64,000 nt of DNA, from contig NZ_CP107976.1 of NCBI RefSeq assembly GCF_036099295.1, positions 7,316,001 to 7,380,000 of the forward strand, read 5' to 3'. The translations under genes and the position numbers were made by a program. Source of the stretch: Streptomyces sp. NBC_00358. Lineage in GTDB: Bacteria; Actinomycetota; Actinomycetes; Streptomycetales; Streptomycetaceae. The notes beneath the pieces are model-generated. The model was not told where the DNA came from. It saw only the letters and a list, made by a program, of their open reading frames with translations, and did not search any database. This document shows, piece by piece, positions 56,939 to 64,000 of this stretch. Position 1 is the stretch's first letter, and each line of letters begins with the position of its first letter.

Positions 56939-57610
56939 TCACTGCGCCCCCGGACGCACCAGCCCGCTCTCGTACGCGTACACCGCGGCCTGCACCCGGT
57001 CACGCAGCCCCAGCTTCGTCAGGACATGCCCCACATGCGTCTTGACCGTGGTCTCGCTGACGAACAGATCGGCCGCGATCTCCGCGTTCGACAGCCCCCG
57101 TGACACCAGCTTCAGCACCTCGACCTCGCGGTCGGTCAGCGTGTGCAGCGTGTCCGGAACCGGCTCGTCGCCCGACGGCAGATGCTCCGCGTACTTGTCG
57201 AGCAGCCGGCGCGTGATGCTCGGCGCGAGCATCGCCTCGCCCGCCGCGACCACCCGGATCGCCTGCACCAGCTCATTGGCGGGCGCGTCCTTGAGCAGGA
57301 ACCCACTGGCACCCGCGCGCAGCGCCTCCACCACGTACTCGTCGAGGTCGAACGTCGTCAGGACGAGGACCTTCGCCGGACCGTCCCGGCCGGGACCGGT
57401 GATCTGCCGGGTCGCCTCGACACCGTCCATCCGCGGCATACGGATGTCCATCAGAACCACATCGGGCTGCAGCGCACGCACCTGATCGAGCGCCTGGAGA
57501 CCGTCACCGGCCTCGCCGACGACCGCGAGATCCTGCTCCGCCTCCAGAATCATCCGGAAGCCGGTGCGCAGCAGCGGCTGGTCGTCGACCAGTAGGACGC
57601 GGATGGCCAC
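56939..57610 (-). CDS. NarL/LuxR-type response regulator without adjacent kinase
   Basis: A 223-residue two-component regulator. The receiver domain begins VAIRVLLVDDQPLLRTGFRM; the phospho-acceptor is Asp55 in VVLMDIRMPRMDG, with Thr in VLTTFDLDEY and Lys in GASGFLLKDAP. The C-terminal LuxR HTH is LTDREVEVLKLVSRGLSNAE then IAADLFVSETTVKTHV. The GTG start has GAAGGAG in front. No histidine kinase gene is in the neighbourhood, so its partner is encoded elsewhere or it is an orphan. The RecB-type nuclease gene ends 38 bp upstream on the same strand and may be co-transcribed. Confidence 0.92.
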   Translation of the reverse strand: MAIRVLLVDDQPLLRTGFRMILEAEQDLAVVGEAGDGLQALDQVRALQPDVVLMDIRMPRMDGVEATRQITGPGRDGPAKVLVLTTFDLDEYVVEALRAGASGFLLKDAPANELVQAIRVVAAGEAMLAPSITRRLLDKYAEHLPSGDEPVPDTLHTLTDREVEVLKLVSRGLSNAEIAADLFVSETTVKTHVGHVLTKLGLRDRVQAAVYAYESGLVRPGAQ

Positions 57611-57648
57611 GTGAGTCTCCTTCGCTAGTCCGGCCCCATTCTGCCCTG

Positions 57649-58569
57649 CTACTGGGCGCCCGACCCCGGCGCCCTGACCGGGAGCGGATATGCCGGGGGC
57701 GTACCACCGAATTCCGGACACACCGCCTGGTGGTCGCACCAGCCGCACAGCTTGGTGGGACGAGGCCGCCACTCACCCGTCTCCGTGGCCTCCCGGATCG
57801 CGTCCCACAACGCGAGCAGCTTGCGCTCCACCCGCTCCAGATCCGCGATCTCCGGGTCGTACGTCAGCACGTCACCGCTGCCCAGATAGACCAGCTGAAG
57901 ACGGCGCGGGATCACCTGCTTCAGCCGCCACACCACCAGGGCGTAGAACTTCATCTGGAACAGGGCACCCTCGGCGTACTCCGGCCTGGGCGCCTTCCCC
58001 GTCTTGTAGTCGACGATCCGGACCTCGCCCGACGGAGCCACGTCCACCCGGTCGATGATGCCGCGCAGAGTGAGCCCGGAGTCCAGCCGCGCCTCCACGA
58101 ACAGCTCCCGCTCCGCCGGCTCCAGCCGCGTCGGATCCTCCAGCGTGAACCAGCGCTCCACCAACCGCTCGGCCTCGGTGAGCCAGCGCGCGAGCCGCTC
58201 GCCCTCCGGGTCGTCGGCGAACAGCTCCACGACCTCCGGCTTCGACTCCCGCAGCCGGTCCCACTGGGCCGGGATCAGCGACTTGGCGCGCGGCGCGGTG
58301 CGGTCCGCGGCCGGGGCGTCGAAGAGCCGCTCGAGGACCGCGTGCACCAGGGTCCCCCTGGTCGCCGCCTCGCTCGGCTTCTCCGGCAGCTTGTCGATCA
58401 CCCGGAACCGGTACAGCAGCGGACACTGCATGAAGTCACTGGCACGCGAGGGCGACAGCGAGGCGGGCGCGCGGGCGACCGCCGCGGCCGGTACGCCCTC
58501 GGCGGGCACGCCGCCATCGGTGGCCGCGGCCGCTTCTTCGGGCACGGCGCCCTCGGTGCTGGTTTCCAT
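57649..58569 (-). CDS. RecB-family PD-(D/E)XK exonuclease
   Basis: A 306-residue nuclease-domain protein without a helicase. It starts with a low-complexity Ala-rich tail and then SLSPSRASDFMQCPLLYRFRVIDKLP, with RGTLVHAVLERLF. The catalytic motif is GIIDRVDVAPSG...VRIVDYKTGKAP (Asp, Asp, Lys). The first Cys (MQCP) and the C-terminal CGWCDHQAVC form the four-cysteine iron-sulfur site known in AddB/Cas4-type nucleases. It is conserved in actinobacteria as a stand-alone RecB-like protein; the repair role is inferred. It is divergent from the M50 protease gene across 176 bp. Confidence 0.9.
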   Translation of the reverse strand: METSTEGAVPEEAAAATDGGVPAEGVPAAAVARAPASLSPSRASDFMQCPLLYRFRVIDKLPEKPSEAATRGTLVHAVLERLFDAPAADRTAPRAKSLIPAQWDRLRESKPEVVELFADDPEGERLARWLTEAERLVERWFTLEDPTRLEPAERELFVEARLDSGLTLRGIIDRVDVAPSGEVRIVDYKTGKAPRPEYAEGALFQMKFYALVVWRLKQVIPRRLQLVYLGSGDVLTYDPEIADLERVERKLLALWDAIREATETGEWRPRPTKLCGWCDHQAVCPEFGGTPPAYPLPVRAPGSGAQ

Positions 58570-58745
58570 GACAACAGACCTTACGGCCCGCCACTGACAG
58601 TGAGCCGTTCCCGGCGGGGACGACGGCGCGGAAAACAGAGGGGGTGCCGGGGCGGATCGCGCCGCGACGGCCGCATACCATCGACCCCAGACCCTCCTGC
58701 TCCGCACGAACCGGGAGCCGGAGACGCTTCGAACGAGGGGACATC

Positions 58746-60530
58746 GTGGACGAGAGCGGCGGGAGCGGGCAGCCGCGGTCCGGCACGGGCGAGGCGGCCG
58801 AGCACCACGAGAGGCCCCCGGCCTCCGCCGGTCCGGCCACCGGCGCACGCCCCGGACCGGCCGGGCCCGGCACCCCCACCGGGCCGGCACCCACGGCCCC
58901 CGATCACGACGCCCCGACCCGGACGGACCCCGACCGGGACACCGGCACCCGGACCGAACCCCCCGCCCGGCCCGTGGCCGATCCCCCCGAGGCCACCGCG
59001 GCCGACAGCCCCACGGAATCCGGGGCCCACGACGACAGCACGGCCACGGACCGGACCCGACCCGAGGCACGCCCCACACCCGGACCGGAAGCCCCGTCCG
59101 ACGCCGGAGCCTCCCGCGACCCGCTGGTGAAGACCCCCGCCTCGGTCGAGACCCCGGTCTCCGCCGAGACGCCCGCCCCCGCCGAGACCGTCGGCGCCCC
59201 GGGACACACCGAGCAGACCGGAACCCACGGCGAGCACCCCGACCCGTCCGACCGCCGCGCCGAGCCCCACGCGGGGCCGGCACCCGGCACGGACCGGAAC
59301 GACCCCGACGGCGCCCACCGCACCCTCGCCCGCACCGGCAACAACAACGGGAAGAGGCGGCCACCGCGCCGCGCGAAGGAACCCGGCGGCGGACTGCTCA
59401 TGGGCCGGCCCTTCGGCGTACCCGTCTACGTCGCGCCGAGTTGGTTCCTCGTCGCGGCCCTGATCACCTGGGTGTTCGGCGGCCAGCTCGACCGCGTCCT
59501 GCCCGAACTCGGCGCAGCCCGCTACCTCGTGTCCCTCTTCTTCGCGGTCGCCTTCTACGCCTCCGTACTCGTCCACGAACTCGCCCACACCGTCGCCGCC
59601 CTGCGCTTCAAACTGCCGGTGCGCCGGATCCAGCTCCAGTTCTTCGGCGGCGTCTCCGAAATCGAGAAGGAGGCCGAGACCCCCGGCCGGGAGTTCGTCC
59701 TGGCCTTCGTCGGCCCGCTGCTCTCCCTGATCCTCTCCGGCCTCTTCTACCTGGCCATGCTGCCCGTCGAACCCGGCACCGTCCCCGGCGTCCTGCTGGC
59801 CGGCCTGATGGTCTCCAACCTCATCGTCGCCGCCTTCAACCTGCTGCCCGGCCTGCCCCTCGACGGCGGCCGGATGCTCCGAGCCGTCGTCTGGAAGATC
59901 ACCGGCAGGGCGATGAGCGGCACCGTCGCCGCCGCGTGGGTCGGCCGCGCCCTCGCCGTCTCCGTACTGATCGGGCTCCCCCTGCTCACCCAGTCCCAGG
60001 CCCTCGGCGCCGCCCCGGAGAACGTCGGCGGCATGGACACCATCACCGACGCCCTGCTCGCCGCCATCCTCGCCGCGATCATCTGGACCGGCGCCGGCAA
60101 CAGCCTCCGCATGGCCCGGCTGCGCGAACACCTGCCGGAACTGCGCGCCCGATCCCTCACCCGGCGCGCCGTCCCGGTCGAGACCAGCACCCCGCTCTCC
60201 GAGGCACTGCGCCGCGCCAACGACGTCGGCGCCCGCGCCCTGGTCGTCGTCGACGCCGACGGCGAACCGCTCTCCCTGGTCCGCGAGGCCGCCATCGTCG
60301 GCGTACCCGAGCACCGCCGCCCCTGGGTCACCGTCAGCGGCCTCGCCCAGGACCTCACCGACGGCATGCGGGTCTCCGCCGAGCTCGCCGGCGAGGACCT
60401 CCTCGACGCCCTGCGCGCCAGCCCCGCCACCGAGTACCTGGTGGTGGAGGACTCCGGCGAGATCTACGGAGTCCTGTCCGCCGCGGACGTCGAGCGCGCC
60501 TTCGTCAAGGCCATGGCCCGGCCCTCCTGA
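58746..60530 (+). CDS. M50 site-2-type protease with CBS domains
   Basis: A 594-residue membrane metalloprotease. Residues 1-215 are a Pro/Thr/Asp/Glu-rich disordered extension, unusual in length. The M50 core has VLVHELAHTVAALRF (zinc HELAH, His277-His281) and LLPGLPLDGGRML, the third zinc ligand segment, among about six transmembrane helices. The C-terminus (about 465-590) contains paired CBS segments (VETSTPLSEALRRANDVGAR and MRVSAELAGEDLLDALRAS), probably binding adenine nucleotides. Relatives are the mycobacterial Rv2625c-like and SpoIVFB-type proteases. The GTG start has GAGGGG in front; the frame upstream lacks protein-like features. It is followed 41 bp later by trmI. Confidence 0.86.
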   Translation: MDESGGSGQPRSGTGEAAEHHERPPASAGPATGARPGPAGPGTPTGPAPTAPDHDAPTRTDPDRDTGTRTEPPARPVADPPEATAADSPTESGAHDDSTATDRTRPEARPTPGPEAPSDAGASRDPLVKTPASVETPVSAETPAPAETVGAPGHTEQTGTHGEHPDPSDRRAEPHAGPAPGTDRNDPDGAHRTLARTGNNNGKRRPPRRAKEPGGGLLMGRPFGVPVYVAPSWFLVAALITWVFGGQLDRVLPELGAARYLVSLFFAVAFYASVLVHELAHTVAALRFKLPVRRIQLQFFGGVSEIEKEAETPGREFVLAFVGPLLSLILSGLFYLAMLPVEPGTVPGVLLAGLMVSNLIVAAFNLLPGLPLDGGRMLRAVVWKITGRAMSGTVAAAWVGRALAVSVLIGLPLLTQSQALGAAPENVGGMDTITDALLAAILAAIIWTGAGNSLRMARLREHLPELRARSLTRRAVPVETSTPLSEALRRANDVGARALVVVDADGEPLSLVREAAIVGVPEHRRPWVTVSGLAQDLTDGMRVSAELAGEDLLDALRASPATEYLVVEDSGEIYGVLSAADVERAFVKAMARPS

Positions 60531-60571
60531 CCGTGGTCGGCGGCCCCGCCGGGGACCGGTAGGCTGTTCAC

Positions 60572-61474
60572 ATGTCCGAACCGACCGGTGCCGCCCGCAG
60601 GCGCGGGCCCTTCAAGGTCGGGGACCAGGTTCAGCTGACCGACCCCAAGGGCCGCCACTACACGTTCACGCTCGAGGCCGGGAAGAACTTTCATACCCAC
60701 AAGGGTTCCTTCCCCCACGACGAGCTGATCGGTGCTCCCGAGGGCAGCGTTGTCCGCACCACGGGGAACGTCGCCTATCTCGCGCTGCGCCCCCTGCTCC
60801 CCGACTACGTCCTGTCCATGCCCCGCGGCGCCGCCGTGGTCTACCCCAAGGACGCGGGGCAGATCCTGGCCTTCGCCGACATCTTCCCCGGCGCCCGCGT
60901 CGTGGAAGCGGGAGTCGGCTCCGGCTCGCTCAGCAGCTTCCTGCTGCGCGCCATCGGCGACCAGGGCATGCTGCACTCCTACGAGCGCCGCGAGGACTTC
61001 GCCGAGATCGCCCAGCAGAACGTGGAGCGCTACTTCGGCGGACCGCACCCCGCGTGGCAGCTCACCGTAGGCGACCTCCAGGACAACCTGAACGACGCCG
61101 ACGTCGACCGCGTCATCCTCGACATGCTCGCTCCCTGGGAGTGCCTGGAGGCCGTCTCCAAGGCGCTGGTCCCCGGCGGCATCCTCTGCTGCTACGTGGC
61201 GACCACCACCCAGCTCGCGCGGACCGTCGAGTCGATCCGCGAGATCGGCTGCTTCAACGAGCCGACCGCCTGGGAATCGATGATCCGCAACTGGCACATC
61301 GAGGGCCTGGCCGTCCGCCCGGACCACCGGATGATCGGCCACACCGGCTTCCTGCTCACCGCCCGCCGCCTCGCGGACGGCGTCGAGCCGCCCATGCGCC
61401 GCCGGCGCCCCTCCAAGGGCTCGTACGGCGAGGACTACTCCGGACCCAACGCGGACGGCGGCGCCGCCCGCTGA
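60572..61474 (+). CDS. trmI: tRNA (adenine-58-N1)-methyltransferase
   Basis: A 300-residue class I methyltransferase that makes m1A58 in the T loop of tRNA as a homotetramer. The N-terminal small domain (VGDQVQLTDPKGRHYTFTLE) precedes the AdoMet site VVEAGVGSGSLSSFLLRAIG and the catalytic Asp in VILDMLAPWE. The length matches actinobacterial TrmI. TAGGCT ends 6 bases before the ATG and no ribosome site is visible, so the mRNA is leaderless. In actinobacteria this gene commonly lies by the proteasome locus, as here (arc follows). A 17-bp hairpin at 61495-61534 ends it. Confidence 0.94.
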   Translation: MSEPTGAARRRGPFKVGDQVQLTDPKGRHYTFTLEAGKNFHTHKGSFPHDELIGAPEGSVVRTTGNVAYLALRPLLPDYVLSMPRGAAVVYPKDAGQILAFADIFPGARVVEAGVGSGSLSSFLLRAIGDQGMLHSYERREDFAEIAQQNVERYFGGPHPAWQLTVGDLQDNLNDADVDRVILDMLAPWECLEAVSKALVPGGILCCYVATTTQLARTVESIREIGCFNEPTAWESMIRNWHIEGLAVRPDHRMIGHTGFLLTARRLADGVEPPMRRRRPSKGSYGEDYSGPNADGGAAR

Positions 61475-61494
61475 CGTACCCAACACACCACGCC

Positions 61495-61534
61495 TGTGGC
61501 CGAGTTCCCGGAAGCTCCCGGGAACTCGGCCACA
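61495..61534 (+). terminator. Perfect 17-bp hairpin after trmI
   Basis: TGTGGCCGAGTTCCCGG (61495-61511) pairs with CCGGGAACTCGGCCACA (61518-61534) around AAGCTC. Confidence 0.88.
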
Positions 61535-62159
61535 GCGCTTTCCCGCTGACCCGCCATCAGAACCGGCGGACGGGCCCGCCGACCCCGCCGACCCCGTCGG
61601 CAGGCCGCTCGCACGGCTGCTGACGGGTCCTCACGAAGTCGGAGGAGGAGTCCGGGGCGGGCGTCCGACAGACGGCCCGGAGTGCGGACGACGGGGACGT
61701 CGTGAACCCGGCCCGGGGACCCGGGACCCCCGCGGGTCGATGGCGCGGAGGACGGTTCCACGGCCCAGCGGCCCGGCGCGGCCGCCGCCGGGCCGCTGGG
61801 GATGCCGTCGGCCGGGGCTGCCGCGGGCGGACCGACGCGCCCGCCGCTCCGGCCCCCGGGCTCCACGCAAAGGCCCGCGCCGGGGTGCCGCCCGGAGCCC
61901 GGCCGGGCAAGGCCGCTGAGCCCGCCGGCAGGGCGTACGGGAGGTGGGGGAGGGGTCGGGCGGCAGTCCCTCGGGGTGCCCTCCCGATGGCCCTCCCCAC
62001 GGCCCTCCCCACGGTCCTCGCGGCGGGCCTCCCCGCGACCTTCCCCGCGGTCCTCGTGGCGGCCCGGGCTGGCCCGTCCCGAGACCCCGCCGGAGACTTC
62101 GACGGAACCCTTCACAAGTCCGGACCCCGCCGTTCCACCAGGCTGTGACGTGTGGCACC
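61535..62159. other. 625-bp region without a convincing gene
   Basis: Open frames exist on both strands but encode Pro/Gly/Arg-biased sequence with none of the usual codon-position GC pattern. The sequence shows short direct repeats such as CCTCCCCACGGCCCTCCCCACGG near 61990-62010. I see nothing I can name. Confidence 0.35.
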
Positions 62160-62210
62160 ATGCGGGTCACCCCACCCCCACCGGCACAGCCCTCGCGGGA
62201 GACACTCCTA

Positions 62211-62786
62211 GTGCAGCAATCCGTTGTCCCGGAACTGGCACACACGCAGACCAGCCCCATCCAGTGGGTGGCGACAGCCACCGCCATCGCCGGAGTCGTG
62301 GCGCTGTCCTCCGTCCTGCATCCCGACCCGGCGAGGGCGGCCCAGCCCGGCGCCGGCCCGAAAACGGCGACGGCCCCCGCGGTCGCCCCCGACCCGACCG
62401 GCGTGGACTTCCCGATCAACTGCGGACCCGTCAAGGTGCTCGTCCAGAAGAAGGCCTCCGGGGACCTGGACGGCGACGGCCGCCCGGAGACCGTGGCCGT
62501 CGTCCGCTGCGACGCCGGCTCGGGCACCCCGCCCAACGGCGTCTACGTCCTCACCCAGGCCGAGGGACAGAAGCAGCCCAGAGTCGTGGCGACCCTGGTC
62601 GACCCCAAGGACCGGCTGAGCGTCACGGACTTCGCCGTCCGCGACGGAGCCGTCACCGCCACGCTGCTCGGCTACTCCTCGATCGACATACCGAGTTGCT
62701 GCCCGGACCTCAAGGACAGCGCCAAGTGGCAGTGGAAGAACGGCGCGTTCATCCGCTCGACGCCGTCCGAAGCACGGAGTGCGTGA
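62211..62786 (+). CDS. Secreted or membrane-anchored hypothetical protein
   Basis: A 191-residue protein with a hydrophobic segment (IQWVATATAIAGVVALSSVL, about 17-36) followed by ARAA, giving a signal peptide or anchor. The exported part (about 60-185) is a compact domain with DLDGDGRPETVAVVRC, an FG-GAP/EF-hand-like calcium loop, and two Cys pairs (NCG...RCDAG; PSCCPD). Similar proteins occur next to trmI in Streptomyces; the role is unknown. The GTG at 62211 is chosen because GGGAGA lies 8 bases before it; an ATG at 62160 would add 17 residues. A hairpin at 62821-62845 follows. Confidence 0.75.
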   Translation: MQQSVVPELAHTQTSPIQWVATATAIAGVVALSSVLHPDPARAAQPGAGPKTATAPAVAPDPTGVDFPINCGPVKVLVQKKASGDLDGDGRPETVAVVRCDAGSGTPPNGVYVLTQAEGQKQPRVVATLVDPKDRLSVTDFAVRDGAVTATLLGYSSIDIPSCCPDLKDSAKWQWKNGAFIRSTPSEARSA

Positions 62787-62820
62787 GCGCGCCCCCGGCG
62801 CACGGTCCGAACAAAAGAAA

Positions 62821-62845
62821 ACACCCTCCGCACAGCGGAGGGTGT
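62821..62845. terminator. 11-bp convergent hairpin
   Basis: ACACCCTCCGC (62821-62831) pairs with GCGGAGGGTGT (62835-62845) around ACA, preceded by an A-rich run (AACAAAAGAAAA). On the minus strand that run gives a U tract, so it is a good terminator for the ferredoxin gene. Confidence 0.85.
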
Positions 62846-62884
62846 GAGGAACCCGACATCCGGTGACGCGGGGTGCCCGAAAGG

Positions 62885-63190
62885 TCACTCCGCGTCGGGA
62901 CCGAAGACCTCGACCTTGTCCGAAACCCGACGGACGTGGATGCAGTCCCCCGGACACTCCTTCGCCGAGTCCGTCACATCACGCAGAAGCGGCAGCGGTA
63001 CGGGCGTTGTGGCACCCACCGCCTGAAGGAGCTCGTCCTCGGGGCTCTTCACATAGGCCAGGCCGTCAATGTCCAGCTCAAAGACCTCGGGCGCGTACTG
63101 GACACAGATCCCGTCGCCGGTACAGAGATCCTGGTCGATCCAGACCTCAAGCGCCTCGCCGTCGACTCCGGCCTCCTGCTGCACGGTCAT
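62885..63190 (-). CDS. Small ferredoxin (3Fe-4S type)
   Basis: A 101-residue ferredoxin. The cluster cysteines are in DLCTGDGICVQYAPEVF and ECPGDCIHV, giving the C-x5-C...C-x3-C pattern expected for single-cluster [3Fe-4S] or [4Fe-4S] actinobacterial ferredoxins that serve P450s and similar enzymes. An insertion (SPEDELLQAVGATTPVPLPLL) lies between the halves. The ATG complementary to 63188-63190 has AGGAGAA in front; the frame upstream is not used. The gene is divergent from arc, a position seen in other Streptomyces. Confidence 0.9.
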   Translation of the reverse strand: MTVQQEAGVDGEALEVWIDQDLCTGDGICVQYAPEVFELDIDGLAYVKSPEDELLQAVGATTPVPLPLLRDVTDSAKECPGDCIHVRRVSDKVEVFGPDAE

Positions 63191-63443
63191 TTCTCCTGCC
63201 GTTTTCTGCGTCGAGCGGACCGAAGACTGGGGAATCGGGCCAGCTCTGACGGGTGTTGAACACTTCGACCCTACCTCCGCCCGCTTCCCAATCATGTTCG
63301 GTGGGTATTCCCCTGGCGTGAGGGAGAGCGCAAGGGTGAAGATCGGACACACCCCGACAGTCTTTGTGATCTAGGGGTTTCAATCGACACCCACCCAGGT
63401 AGGGTCTGGAAGCGTCCAGCTCCCCTTGGAGGAGGTGAGGACC
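63191..63443. promoter_or_regulatory. Divergent promoter region of ferredoxin and arc
   Basis: A 253-bp spacer of lower GC than average. TAGGGT (63400-63405) is a possible -10 for arc, about 38 bp before its GTG, followed by the strong ribosome site GGAGGAGGTGAGG. Nothing further is clear. Confidence 0.4.
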
Positions 63444-64000
63444 GTGGCAGCCCACGACGACGACATGAACCGCGGCATCCGCCCGGGACGAGGGTCCGAT
63501 GACCCCGCCGGGCAGATTGCCTACCTTGAGCAGGAGATCGCCGTCCTGCGACGCAAGCTCGCCGACTCTCCGCGGCACACGAGGATTCTCGAAGAGCGGA
63601 TCGTCGAGTTGCAGACGAACCTGGCAGGCGTGTCCGCACAGAACGAGCGGCTCGCCAACACGCTCCGTGAGGCCCGCGACCAGATCGTGGCCCTCAAGGA
63701 AGAAGTCGACCGGCTCGCACAGCCGCCGGCCGGCTTCGGTGTCTTCCTCACGGCGAACGAGGACGGCACGGCCGACATCTTCACCGGGGGCCGCAAGCTC
63801 CGGGTGAACGTCAGCCCCAGCGTGGAGCTCGACGAGCTCAGGCGCGGCCAGGAAGTGATGCTCAACGAAGCTCTCAACGTGGTCGAGGCCATGGAGTACG
63901 AGAGCTTGGGCGAGATCGTCACCCTCAAGGAGATCCTGGAGGACGGCGAGCGCGCCCTCGTGCAGGGTCACACCGACGAGGAACGGGTGGTACGGCTCGC
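63444..64000 (+). CDS. arc: Proteasome-associated ATPase ARC (Mpa), 5' part
   Basis: The first about 185 residues of the AAA+ unfoldase that feeds pupylated proteins to the 20S proteasome. It begins (V)AAHDDDMNRGIRPGRGSDDP, followed by the N-terminal coiled coil (about 24-92, with IAYLEQEIAVLRRKLADSPR and QNERLANTLREARDQIVALK) that binds Pup. The first OB-fold domain then starts (FGVFLTANEDGTADIFTGGRKLRVNV). The frame is open to the right window edge; the AAA module lies beyond. The GTG start is set by the ribosome site GGAGGAGGTGAGG. Confidence 0.95.
   Translation, partial: MAAHDDDMNRGIRPGRGSDDPAGQIAYLEQEIAVLRRKLADSPRHTRILEERIVELQTNLAGVSAQNERLANTLREARDQIVALKEEVDRLAQPPAGFGVFLTANEDGTADIFTGGRKLRVNVSPSVELDELRRGQEVMLNEALNVVEAMEYESLGEIVTLKEILEDGERALVQGHTDEERVVRL

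Noticed and set aside
61435..62115. A minus-strand open frame of about 226 codons after trmI
   Set aside because: It runs through the trmI terminator hairpin and gives Gly/Arg/Pro low-complexity sequence without any recognisable element.

Overview
The window is about 64 kb of high-GC chromosomal DNA from a Streptomyces or a very close relative. The evidence is the pervasive G/C third-position codon bias, frequent GTG starts, leaderless genes, two chaplin genes, the glycerol operon with its IclR-type regulator, mycothiol ligase mshC, a parJ-type PAC2 gene, and the proteasome-associated ATPase arc at the right edge. From memory, the gene order matches the S. coelicolor region running from the gluconate operon through chpH/chpC, mshC, the gyl operon and metH to arc, read right to left in SCO numbering. 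All functional calls come from reading the translations. No database search was run.

Layout, left to right. 1-7.9 kb: a truncated Nudix hydrolase, a DMT transporter, an FAD-binding dehydrogenase, an intergenic array of six degenerate 26-bp repeats, a TPR-like gene, an APC amino-acid permease, and an overlapping pair of molybdopterin oxidoreductase and cytochrome-b-type membrane protein. 7.9-11.1 kb: gluconate genes gntK-gntP (minus) divergent from gntR (plus), with a 181-bp MITE-like element sitting on the gntP stop codon. 11.1-16.9 kb: a Pls/PosA-type single-module peptide synthetase, an M1 peptidase and a SEC-C protein in one minus-strand run. 17.2-19.3 kb: a GH11 xylanase and a CE4 deacetylase carrying almost identical CBM2-type modules. 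19.8-23.5 kb: an orphan solute-binding lipoprotein and a large sensor phosphatase (cache-PAS-GAF-SpoIIE-HATPase). 23.7 kb: tRNA-Leu(GAG). 24-27 kb: an M20 peptidase, then chaplins chpH and chpC; chpC has a His-rich collagen-like stalk and a sortase signal.

27-38.6 kb: small conserved actinobacterial genes (DUF5703, an acidic hypothetical, a RecD-like protein with degenerate ATPase motifs coupled to an aldo/keto reductase, an F420-type LLM oxidoreductase, a ferritin-like protein, corA), then the phosphomutase / DUF3090 / SCO1664-family / mshC run. 38.6-41.2 kb: an accessory-looking two-gene cassette, a Gln-rich low-complexity protein and a cytoplasmic subtilase, sharing a C-terminal module of about 53 residues. 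41.5-52.2 kb: parJ-like PAC2 gene, glpD-glpK-glpF (minus) with gylR, and metH. 52.3-64 kb: a HAD phosphatase, two tandem family-5 solute-binding lipoproteins with no transporter genes, an orphan NarL-type response regulator, a RecB-family nuclease, an M50 site-2 protease with a long disordered N-terminus, trmI, a secreted hypothetical, a ferredoxin and the start of arc.

Most interesting points: the Q-rich protein/subtilase pair sharing a C-terminal module; the RecD-like protein that has lost its Walker motifs; the Pls-like synthetase next to an M1 peptidase; the MITE whose target duplication supplies the gntP stop codon; the 26-bp repeat array; and paired regulatory palindromes (gyl operators, gnt operator, a TTACTGATCGGT element, a xylanase-promoter palindrome). 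No CRISPR array, prophage, intact insertion sequence or rRNA was seen.
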